This document shows positions 23,801-34,096 of a stretch of 60,000 nt of DNA, one piece after another. Origin of the DNA: Polytrichum commune (taxonomy: Eukaryota; Streptophyta; Polytrichopsida; Polytrichales; Polytrichaceae). The stretch spans positions 19,842,001-19,902,000 of the forward strand of contig OX485803.1 of NCBI GenBank assembly GCA_950295325.1, read 5' to 3'. The first letter of the stretch is position 1. Every line of letters begins with the position of its first letter. Both the position numbers and the translations under genes were made by a program. The notes beneath the pieces are model-generated. The model was given only the letters and a program-made list of their open reading frames with translations. It made no database searches and was not told where the DNA came from.

Positions 23801-26290
23801 ATTAGCAAGTTTCGTATGTGGTAAGTCGGATTAATCACCGACACGACCACTCTGAATGTTGTTGGTGGAAAGGTGGGGTTAATGACCCGCGAATCCACTA
23901 TTATGTTGTTGGCCCCATAGATTGGGAGTAATGGCCCCAATTTATGAAGATTGCGCAACAGGTTGAACCTACAGGTCGCCCGTCACCCTGGTCCCATTGA
24001 GTTGCATTTCGTGGTCTATCCAGTGTAAACACATTTAACAATCAAAACATACAAAATAAATCGTAAACCCTTGTTGGCAAAAGACCCGAAGTAAGGGGTG
24101 ATGCCTAATATATTAATGTAGTAAGTTAGGACGTGCAAACAAAAGTAAGTAATTAAGAAGGAATTTGTGTGAAGGGTGGGACTTAGGCCAAGTTCCTCCG
24201 CTTAGAAAACTAAATAGAACTAAATAAAGAAATAGGAAGAATTGAATGGTCCATCAAATTGTCGTTATTCCGTTCGTTGAGTTAGGGTGGTATGAGTCAC
24301 ACCCGGTTGGGTGTATCAGAACCATTCCAATTCACAAATTAGGATTGCCTTGGTTTCAAGGCTGGTGCGTCTGCGCGTAGAATAGGTTGTAGGTTAAGGT
24401 TAGAACTAGATATGAAATTGGTTAGTGGAGTTTAAAGCCACACTAGTAAAAAACTAAGGCCTAACCTCCGGAGGTACTACGACGCATATTTAATCTCCCT
24501 TAAAAATCTAACTACTCACGTTATACACCTATCATCCGGGTTCGGCTTGGGCGCCTGCAAATGCATGCCACCTTCACCGAAGGGTTTGTGTGATACTTTT
24601 AGGCTCCCTCGAAAGGGGTGGCCCAAAAGTACCACACCCACATATCTAACCTTACATCAGTTTCACCTTAATACTAGCATATCTAGACCTCACATCAGAT
24701 TGCACTTCAAACACACATGTTTGGTGTCAAATCAGAGTACCCTTATATCAAGTAAATCTAGATTTCCATATCAAATATCATTGTAGGGTTTACAGTTTGA
24801 ATACCAGAAAATGTGTCTCGGGACCGAGACACTCAAACTCGGCCCTGGAATTTCAAAATTTTCTAAGCTTACATCAGATCACCCTTATACCCACAAGTCC
24901 AAACTACCATCATATCAGATTGCACTTGTAACCCACATATCTAACCTCACATCAGTTTGAACTTAATACTAGCATATCTAGACCTAACATGAGATTGCAC
25001 TTCAAACACACATGTTTGGTGTCAAATCAGAGTACCCTTATACAAAGTAAATCTAGATTTCCATATCAAATATCATTGTAGGGTTTACAGTTTGAATACC
25101 AGAAAATGTGTCTCGGCACCGAGACACTCAAACTCGGCCCTGGAATTTGAGAAATTTTCTAAGCTTACATCAGATCACCCTTATACCCCCAAGTCCAAAC
25201 TACCCTCATATGAGATTGCACTTGTAACCCACATATCTAACCTCACATTAGTTTGACCTTAATACTAGCAATCTTGACCTCAAATCAGATTGCATATGTA
25301 ACCCACATATCTAACCTCATATCAGTTTGACCTTAATACTAGCATATCTAGACCTCACATCAGATTGCACTTGTAACCCACATATCTAACCTCACATCAG
25401 TTTCACCTTAATACTAGCATATCTAGACCTCACATCAGATTGCACTTCAAACACACATGTTTGGTGTCAAATCAGAGTACCCTTATACAAAGTAAATCTA
25501 GATTTCCATATCAAATATCATTGTAGGGTTTACAGTTTGAATACCAGAAATTGTGTCTCGGCACCGAGACACTCAAACTCGGCCCTGGAATTTCAAAAAT
25601 GTCGAAAATTAAATCACATTACCCGTATACCCATAAGTCCAAACTAACCTCATATCAGATTGCACTTGTAACCCACATATCTAACCTCACATGAATTTGA
25701 CCTTAATACTAGCATATCTAGACCTCACATCAGATTGCCTTTCAAACACACATGTTTGGTGTCAAATCAGAGTACCCTTATACAAAGTAAATCTAGATTT
25801 CCATATCAAATATCATTGTAGGGTTTACAGTTTGAATACCATAAAATGTGTCTCGGGACCGAGACACTCAAACTCGGCCCTGGAATTTCAATATTTTCTA
25901 AGCTTACATCAGATCACCCTGATACCCACAAGTCCAAACTACCCTCATATCAGATTGCACTTGTAACACACATATCTAACCTCACATCAGTTTGACCTTA
26001 CTACTTGAATATCTAGACATCACATCATATTTCACTGCAAACACACATCTCTACCCTCATATCAGAGTACCCTTATACCAAGTAAATCTAGATTTCCATA
26101 TCAAATATCATTGTAGGGTTTATAGTTTGAATACCAGAAAATGTGTCTCGGGACCGAGACACTCAAACTCGGGACTGCAATTTCAAAATTTTCTAAGCTA
26201 AAATCTGATTACGCTTATATCCACAATTGCAAACTAACCTCACATCGGTTTGACCTTAATACTAGCATATCTAGACCTCACATCAAATTG
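20820..26290. repeat. ~295-bp-period satellite array with palindrome TGTCTCGG-NA-CCGAGACA, interrupted by solo LTR 3
   Basis: The palindrome occurs at 20856, 21257, 21552, 24814, 25109, 25554, 25849 and 26144, with a shortened version at 21059-21072. Arms are 8 bp (TGTCTCGG / CCGAGACA); the two central bases are GA or CA, and the 21552 copy has GACACC in the middle. Spacing is 295 bp for 21257-21552, 24814-25109, 25554-25849 and 25849-26144. The one 445-bp step contains an extra partial unit, and the first two steps are about 200 bp. The array lies immediately upstream of the ParB-methyltransferase gene, within the MULE. No coding capacity is evident. Confidence 0.9.
21675..24636 (+). mobile_element. 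Solo LTR 3 (2962 bp), TSD CCCAC
   Basis: TGTGAACCC...GTACCACA with perfect duplication CCCAC at 21670-21674 and 24637-24641. It belongs to the longer LTR subfamily with a 112-bp tandem duplication (units starting at about 22311 and 22423). Removing it with one TSD copy restores exactly 295 bp between the palindromes at 21552 and 24814, so it inserted into a pre-existing array. Confidence 0.95.
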
Positions 26291-26562
26291 CACTTGTAAC
26301 TATTGGGAAATGAGAGGAGAAAGCAAAGACATCAGCGTAGAAAGGTAGAACACAACACACAAGGATTGCATACAATGGAGAGAGTAATAAGCTCCTCCCC
26401 TTATGCCTTTATTTATATGTGTAGGTTAGGACCAGCCGTGACAACCCATATGGGACAATGTCACCGATGCAACCTAACACTACCTTCCAATACTCCCACT
26501 TTGCGAGGTGGCATTGTATTCCAACCCCATTATTTCACTTAACATCTCATGCCTATCCCTCG
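26291..26562. other. Unassigned non-repetitive stretch between the satellite array and LTR 4
   Basis: About 270 bases without the satellite unit. They contain a purine-rich segment and the phrase CCAATACTCCCACTTTGCGAGG, and a 79-codon open frame with no recognisable product. It may be the left side of the MULE transposase region or a remnant of another element; I cannot tell which. Confidence 0.4.
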
Positions 26563-29522
26563 TGTGGTACTTTTGGGCCACCCCCTTTCGAGGGAGCCTA
26601 AAAGTATCACACAAGCCCTTCGGTGAAGGTGGCATGCATTTGCAGGCGCCCAAGCCGAACCCGGATGATAGGTGTATAACGTGAGTAGTTAGATTTTTAA
26701 GGGAGATTAAATATGCGTCGTAGTACCTCCGGAGGTTAGGCCTTAGTTTTTTACTAGTGTGGCTTTAAACTCCACTAACCAATTTCATATCTAGTTCTAA
26801 CCTTAACCTACAACCTATTCTACGCGCAGACGCACCAGCCTTGAAACCAAGGCAATCCTAATTTGTGAATTGGAATGGTTCTGATACACCCAACCGGGTG
26901 TGACTCATACCACCCTAACTCAACGAACGGAATAACGACAATTTGATGGACCATTCAATTCTTCCTATTTCTTTATTTAGTTCTATTTAGTTTTCTAAGC
27001 GGAGGAACTTGGCCTAAGTCCCACCCTTCACACAAATTCCTTCTTAATTACTTACTTTTGTTTGCACGTCCTAACTTACTACATTAATATATTAGGCATC
27101 ACCCCTTACTTCGGGTCTTTTGCCAACAAGGGTTTACGATTTATTTTGTATGTTTTGATTGTTAAATGTGTTTACACTGGATAGACCACGAAATGCAACT
27201 CAATGGGACCAGGGTGACGGGCGACCTGTAGGTTCAACCTGTTGCGCAATCTTCATAAATTGGGGCCATTACTCCCAATCTATGGGGCCAACAACATAAT
27301 AGTGGATTCGCGGGTCATTAACCCCACCTTTCCACCAACAACATTCAGAGTGGTCGTGTCGGTGATTAATCCGACTTACCACATACGAAACTTGCTAATA
27401 AATGAAGCTACTACCACAAAACATACCAAGGGCCCCGAAAACAATGGAATTGGGTACTCCCTTGGCGGTCAAGTGGTCAAGCCACTTGACCTTACGAGAT
27501 AGGTGAGTGGGTTTAGAGATGCGTACCTTAGCCGTGCTCCCTCCGATCCTAAATGGAAGGCTTAAGGTTAGTTAATTTACCTCAATTTTCCTCGGTTGAT
27601 TTGGGCTTGATGTAGGCCGAGCCGCTACCTCCTTCCTTGCTCCACTTTCCGAGCGTCGACCTTGCCTCCTTCTTTGTAACTAGTTTGGTAGTAAGCGTAC
27701 CTTAGTTAACAATTAAAATATAAAGTGTTATTCTGCCCTGTAATTTAATCCTAAGCATAATATTTATACTTAGTGCACCAAATTATCTTTCCAATGATCT
27801 AAAAATCACTCTAATCGGATAAGAAATGCAAAAGTTATGAGGGTTGGAAGTGTGAGGTCGATTCAACCGACCCTTCCAACCCACCTATCTACCTTCTAAC
27901 TTCAAAAATTCATAGCACATTCCTTACTACTTGGATCTAGGCTTTCCTTATACCATTGGAAAGCTATGAACAAGCTCTAACTAGAAAAATTATGACATCA
28001 ACAGGTTAAGCTAATAGAAATTCAACGGACTCCTTGTAACACAGCAGTCAATCAAGAAGGCTTAAACTATGTATCTCGCCTTCAACAATTCATATCTAAT
28101 TCAAATCTTAGTCAAATCAAACGTTCTATATGACCCTGGAGAGATATTAAAAATATGTGATTAGAAAGGTAAGCCGAAGTGAACCCAGCAGGTCCTCTGT
28201 AATGCAGCAGTCAACCAAAAGTTCTCAAACTATGTGTCCCATCTTGCACAATTCATATCTAATTCAAATCATGCTCAAATCAAATGTTCTAAGCCATTTT
28301 GGAAAGCTACACAAAAGTTCTACTTGGGAAAAATATAATTTCTTGGAATTAAAATTCCTATTGGGCTCGCAGGTCTGATCCAGCAGCCGCTACCCACAAG
28401 ACCACCCAGTTTTTCTACTCCATCTTTGAAAATCCATAACTAATTGTCATCTCAACCAAATCACAAATGGGAAACGGCTATGGATAGCTATATGAAATCT
28501 CTCTAAGACAAAAATGATAAGTATCTTGTTCTAGCTTTTGAACTAAGCCTTCAGGGCATTGGCAGATGAGGTCTATAATGCCTCTATTCAAAACTCTACC
28601 ATCCAACCTACCTCTACAAAAGAAGGAATAATTTTGTTGGTGTGTTAATAAACACACAACCTAACTAGGAGAGAGAGAGTAGAGGAGGTTCTCAAGCCTT
28701 TCTTTTAGACCATTGAGAATACATGCTAAAGGATTTTTTCCTAACTACATTGAAGCAGGGCTTCGCCCAAAAACTAGAGAAAGAGAGAGAGTAGAGGAGG
28801 TTCTCAAGCCTTTCTTTTAGACCATTGAGAATACATGCTAAAGGATTTTTTCCTAACTACATTGAAGCAGGGCTTCGCCCAAAAACTAGAGAAAGAGAGA
28901 GAGCTACAAGGTGGAAGGAGGGGTTTTTAAACCCTCTCACAAAAGGGTTGGACCCCTCCTCCACCGGATCCATTTTTCAAACCCTTTCCCGAAATTTTGG
29001 CTCGGGGGTTTTCCCGGTTGAGGTTGCCACCCTCTCGCCGAGGTGGCTCCGACAAAAAACCTTTAGAAATCTTTCTAATTTTTCGCCATCGAGTTGACAA
29101 GGGGGCAAGTGGGCAAGTAGCCCCCTTGCTCTTTTTTTTTTGTCTTTAAAAGTCTTCAAGCCGATTTTATCTTCTTACGTAAAACACCTCCAATAGTCTT
29201 GTGTGCCTCACACTAACTAATAAACTAACACTTGCTTAGCTAGCATTTACTAACATTTGCTTAATAGCTAGCATCTACTAACATTTGCTTAATAGCTAGC
29301 ATCTACTAATATTTGCTTAGCTAGTTGTTTTTACTAGCTAGCACATTTTTTCTACTTTGCTATCTTCTAGCACTACTTAGTTTCATTTTGACCTTCCTTC
29401 TTCTAGGCTAAATGCTAAATGAACTAATTTTTTCCTAAATTCCCTATCAATTCTAACTTTTAATGCTAACATTCTAACTAAAAGTGATCCCGCAGAGTGG
29501 TGGACCACTCAAAGGGTTCACA
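26563..29522 (-). repeat. LTR 4 (3' LTR of the minus-strand element)
   Basis: Reverse complement of the TGTGAACCC...GTACCACA LTR, long subfamily with the 112-bp duplication. It has TTTGACAAGGGGG where LTRs 1-3 have an extra base or substitutions. It differs from LTR 5 by one base in a T run near 29430, as far as I compared by eye. Confidence 0.93.
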
Positions 29523-30053
29523 TATGTCGGCCATCAGGGGAGCTGCTCGTTCGAGCGCTACGAACACCAGCTCTTGCTCGCACGCCAATCCTGGGTACAC
29601 GGTCACCTGCATGCACACAACCACTTACACATATATTTCTGTTTTATTTTTGTTTTTTCTTATCATTACTTGCATCTTATCCTTTCAAAGTTGTGAAGAT
29701 GAGAGAAAAAAAAAATAGTACTATACTAAAGCCAAAAAACACTTCAAAGCCGCCACACTCCCCCACCGGACTGGGTTTGTGTCTATCTAGGACACCCCCT
29801 CCGCCTTGCGGGAGCAACTTGGAGCTATAGAAGAAAAAACTTTCAACCCGCTTCCTTCCTCTTCGGAGAGAGTTCAGACTACAAGAGCAATTCCCAGGCG
29901 CTGAAGAAAGAAGGTCCCCCTACTGGTTTCCTTCAAACAATGACCACGGAGGGCCGACCTCTAACCTAGCACCTATTGCAGGAATTGGAAACCCTCCGCC
30001 TTTGCCTTGCGTCTAAAGGTATCACATCGTATTTAATCCGCTAGTTGCACCTG
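29523..30053 (-). other. 3' untranslated part of the minus-strand element with a displaced PPT-like tract
   Basis: No open frame. On the minus strand GGTGGGGGAG (29768-29759) followed by TGTGGCGGC looks like a polypurine tract and LTR start, yet LTR 4 begins 236 bp further on and has no purine tract next to it. Confidence 0.45.
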
Positions 30054-31184
30054 TCACACATTATACAACTTACACCGACCCCCGTTAGTTCGCGTAGGGA
30101 AATATGTGCCATCAAGTGTAGCCAATTGAACCGAATTATTGTCATATACATTCGTGACCCAAAAGGGGCCCAACCACAAGGCGTCAAACTTACCTGGGAA
30201 CTCCAGTTTCCTCGCATCTTGGAGCATCACCAACGTCCCGGGTTGCAAAGTTCTTACCTTGTGTCGTTTGTCGAAGACGGCCTTGCGCCTCCGTTGCATC
30301 GCCTCGAGATGTTGCACACTAGCTCGTTGTCGCTCGCTGAGACTCTCTAACATTAGCAACCTATCTGATAGTGACTCGGCTACCGTAAGTCTTGAATCAA
30401 CTGCAATTCGCAAAGAGGGGATCTCCAACTCAATCGGGAACACTGCTTCAATCCCGTATACAATGGCAAACGGTGTTTGGTTGGTTGGGCCTTTATACCA
30501 ATCGTTTGGCACCGAGGGATATGACGCGAAATCATGGCCTACCTGAATTCCGGTAGAGGTGTTCTTGAAATGCAAGGATGGAACAATATCTTCTTCGAGC
30601 ACGAGGTCCTCTAGGACTATAGGTTGCGTGCCATCAATCTCAAAGGAATAAATTGACTCAAGCGGTAGGTCATCGGCTATGAGCGCGAATCCGGTGTGTC
30701 CACGTGACGTGTCCTCGGTGGCGGTGATCGCATATACCTGGGTGTGGTTGGGAATTTCTTCCGGGTTGAGTTCCATCCATGCTGTGAACTCACCTGTGTC
30801 CTCCCAGCCATAGAGGCCAGGACCCATGTCATTTACTGGGCCTAGATGGGTCTTAGTGCCCAATGTTTGGTTGGCTAAGTCTACCGAAACTATGTTGGGT
30901 TCTGGCTTCGACTTGGGTAGGTCGGATTCCGTGAATTCTGTCGAAGGCTTACGGAGTGCAATTCTTGTCGTTGTTCTGTTGTGAGGGGGCCCAAATGTTA
31001 TTTGGGAGGTACCCGTAGACCACTCGGTTGTGGCATTTGCTCTCCGAAGCCAGTCTCTACCTAAAAGTATCGGATAACTTTTGGATGTTACAGGGAGCCT
31101 CAAAACTTGAAACGTGATCGTATAGACTTCTCCCCCGACTTTCATCAAGCAATCCTTTACCTGTCCAAGGGGGGTGACTTGTCT
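30054..31184 (-). pseudogene. Protease C-terminal part fused in frame to integrase C-terminus
   Basis: After the stop at 31187-31185 the same frame continues. A short segment leads to LLGRDWLRRANA, the conserved end of the gypsy protease, followed by an acidic linker. STGIQVGHDFASYPSVPNDW matches the linker before RT in the related element at 44090-44150. The next residues, TPFAIVYGIEAVFPIELEIP, already belong to the end of the integrase core. The frame then runs through the basic integrase tail (MQRRRKAVFDKRHKVR, PGTLVMLQDARKLEFPGKF, LGPFWVTNVYDNN) to the stop at 30054. RT, RNase H and the integrase zinc and catalytic parts are gone without breaking the frame. Confidence 0.85.
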
Positions 31185-33746
31185 TTAGTCCGCGACATTG
31201 ATAACAAAGGGTGAAGGGCCAGTGAGCTCGAGGCCAAGTTTTTCCAACGTTGAGAGTGGCATAATATTGATCCCACTACCCCCATCAACCAGGGTGTGCG
31301 GGATTATTTTGTCCAGAATCTCAACCTCCACCTCGATTGGTCCTTCGTCCCCTAGGGGGGTTCTTCGGACCTCAACTGCCATCGTTGGGATTTTAGCCTT
31401 CCTAACCTGGGTGGCTCCTTCCTTGAATTCCTTTCTTAGGGCGGGAGCTACTTGAATTAGTTGTGCCAAAGAAATGTTGGCTCGTAGGCTACAAAGGTCT
31501 GACCAAAGGTCGTAGTCCTCGGCCGGGTTAAAGGCGCGACTAGGCCGGGGTTTCGGTGGGAAGTTAGCGGGCAGGCCATTGCCCCATGCGTCTCGTCTAT
31601 CCACAAATCGGAAGAGGTCTTCCTCTTCCTCCAGAAATGGCTCTTCTACCGGTTCGCCATCCGGTTTAGGCCCTAGGGAAGTTGTGGGAACCTTAGCCTT
31701 AAGGGCTGCGTTCTGCAAGAACTCTGGAAGTTCTGCGAATTTTGGTGACTCTTCAGACTCATTGGGCTTCTCGGAACCTTCACCCATCACGGTTTGTGCC
31801 CTCTTCTGAGCCCTAGTGACCACTGCCACGTCTATTTTCTGCTTTAGTTTTTTAGGGGGAACCAGGATAGCCCGTAAAGAAGAATCGGCTAGCTCGTGAG
31901 AGATGAAGTTGCTCTGACTATCATTTGGGATAGGAAGGAATGGAGCTGAACAACTTGTGCTCGCCCTATTGTTATCAATGAACCTCGCGTCTTGGGTTTG
32001 TGCATGACCAAGGTTAAGGGGACCTTGGGGTGTTGGAGGCCCATTTCCGTTTCGCGCCCACTGTTGGTTAGTATCCTGTCCACTCCCCATAAGATGTTGA
32101 GGAGGGTTGTCGGTATACTGACCGTTAAGACCATAAGCCTGACCTTGGTTCATTTGGTACCCATAGAATGGGTTGCCTTCATTAGGGGAGTTATTGAAGG
32201 TATTACCTTGTTGTGCAACTTGGGGTCCATTGTTGAACCTATTTGGTTGGTTCCGGCCCATCTGAGGGACATACTGTTGGCTTACCATTCCTACCAAGTT
32301 CGAGTCGGCTTGCCTACCACCGGCTGGGGGGTTTTGAGGGTACAAATTTTGTGGACCTTGATAGTTGTTCCCCCTATTACCTTGGTTTTGGTGGTTGGGT
32401 GGACCGTAGTTTTGTTGGCCATTGCTTTGTGGGTTACCTTGGTGATAATTAACCGACATTCCTCCTTGGTTCTGTTGATTCCTATCATAGAAGAATGCCG
32501 GAAGTTGTTGATTCAGCTGAGAGTAATGGGAGGGTCGCTCCGCGAGAATCCTACGACAATTATCGACCGGGTGATTACCCCCACAATGGTTGCAGACCAC
32601 CCCCGTCTCGATCCAACACTTACCTGGCCCCAAAATGTGAACCTTGCCGCAAGTGGGACAAACTCCTTTACCGTTGTTCCGGGCTTGAGTCTGGGAGTGG
32701 CCTTGTTGTGGACGGGGGGGTGGGGCTACTAGGTTACCTGTGAACCTAGGCTCCGTGCAAAATTGATTACTGTGGCCAGGTTTGTTGCAATTACGACACC
32801 AAATGTTGGTGCCATAATTACCTGCCTCCGAGGCCGGCGGAACTGGTTGTACTAAGGGCCTAGACGTGATTGCCATTGTTAGCTGCTCTGTGAGGGTCTT
32901 GAGCGACTGCATGACATCGCTCCTCAACTCGTCGTTGGCCTTCTTAACTCTAAGTTCTAGCTCCTCGATCGTGGTGTGGCTCGGAGGGCTAGGGAGTGCT
33001 AAGAGCTCAGGGGGTGGCCTCGTAGCCAAAGGAACCGGGGCCGCTCGGTGGACTGCGTATGCATCCGGTCGGGATGGCTCCAGCTGAGGAGGCTTACTCT
33101 GCTCGGGAGGAATGTAGGTTGTGGGTAGGAAGGCTGGCACAGGTGCAATAGTGCAATTCCACATCCGCTCATTTTGTTTGTCTACACCTTCGATCCTCCT
33201 AGCCTCGGCTTTAGCTTCTTCCAAATCCTGAGGGTTGGAGTTAAGAATTTCTCGGATTGTACCTTGTTTGTTGAACCCTTGTATGAAGTAGAATTTAATC
33301 GTGTCATTTGTGAGAAGGGTTCCTACATAACGAGTTACCACCGTCTCGAACCGTCGGATGTATGATGTAATACCCTCGGATGGGCCTTGCCGCATGTTCG
33401 TTAACGCCACGAGTGCGCTTTGTTGGCCCATTTCCGGTCTAAATTGTCTAAGGAATGCCGTCTGCAATGCTCGCCAGTCCCTAAATGTCCCCTCATCGTG
33501 GGATCGGTACCACTCATACGCTATACCCTCTAGCGTAGTAGAAAACCAAACGAGTTTGTACGTGTCTTCGGCTATCACGTTGGCCAACATTACCTCAATA
33601 TATCGTTCAATGTGGGTTGAAGGATCCTCATGCGGGAGGCCACCGAACTTCGGAAAATAACTCGGCATCGCCCTTGGCGCTAATGCTTGTGGCATTACAA
33701 TGGGAGGCCCTCTAGGAGCCATCATTGCATCCAAAGGATTCGCCAT
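31185..33746 (-). pseudogene. Gag and start of protease of the minus-strand gypsy element
   Basis: The 853-residue frame starts at ATG 33746. The capsid-like core shows MPSYFPKFGGLPHEDPSTHI, LVWFSTTLEGIAYEWYRSH and FLRQFRPEMG. Zinc knuckles are CRNCNKPGHSNQFC, a CPTCG variant and CNHCGGNHPVDNC. A Gln/Asn/Gly-rich stretch follows. The frame then reaches the protease active site (LVDGGSGINIMPLSTLEKLG) and ends at TAA 31187-31185 right after INVAD, where the related element at 43375-43390 has a Gln codon. That fits CAA to TAA. An upstream frame from 33959 (MVSTRGRSYDTP) probably encodes the original Gag start, shifted by a small indel near 33740. Confidence 0.88.
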
Positions 33747-34074
33747 GAGTTGGGTCGTGCCACCCTAACCGGACTTTGTGGGGTGGGGGATTTCTCCCTC
33801 TCGCGCTCGGACTCTGGACCTAGACCTTGATATTTACTTTCCTTAGTCTTTCCGGGTTTTGGTGGTTCGTTCTTCGACCTCTTACCTGGTGTTGCCTCCG
33901 ATGCAAATGCGGTTGTTGTTGTTGGGGTGTCGTACGATCGTCCCCTAGTACTAACCATAGCACAAGTGGCCCATGACGTATGACTAATTTCTATTGGACT
34001 AAACTCTTCTTCTCTTAGTCTAAACGTATAAGTACTCAAAGAAATATCATTCGAGCATGGCAGGGGCATCCACC

Positions 34075-34092
34075 CTCCCGGCGGACGCACCA
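34075..34092 (-). promoter_or_regulatory. Primer-binding site of the minus-strand retrotransposon
   Basis: Minus-strand TGGTGCGTCCGCCGGGAG begins 4 nt inside the 5' LTR. TGG at its start pairs with the CCA end of a tRNA. Its layout resembles the PBS of long-LTR plant gypsy (Tat/Ogre-type) elements. The exact tRNA was not identified. Confidence 0.65.
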
Positions 34093-34096
34093 ATTA

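Noticed and set aside
31992-32732. 246-codon plus-strand frame opposite Gag
   Set aside because: It is antisense to the low-complexity Gln/Asn-rich Gag segment, a typical shadow frame.
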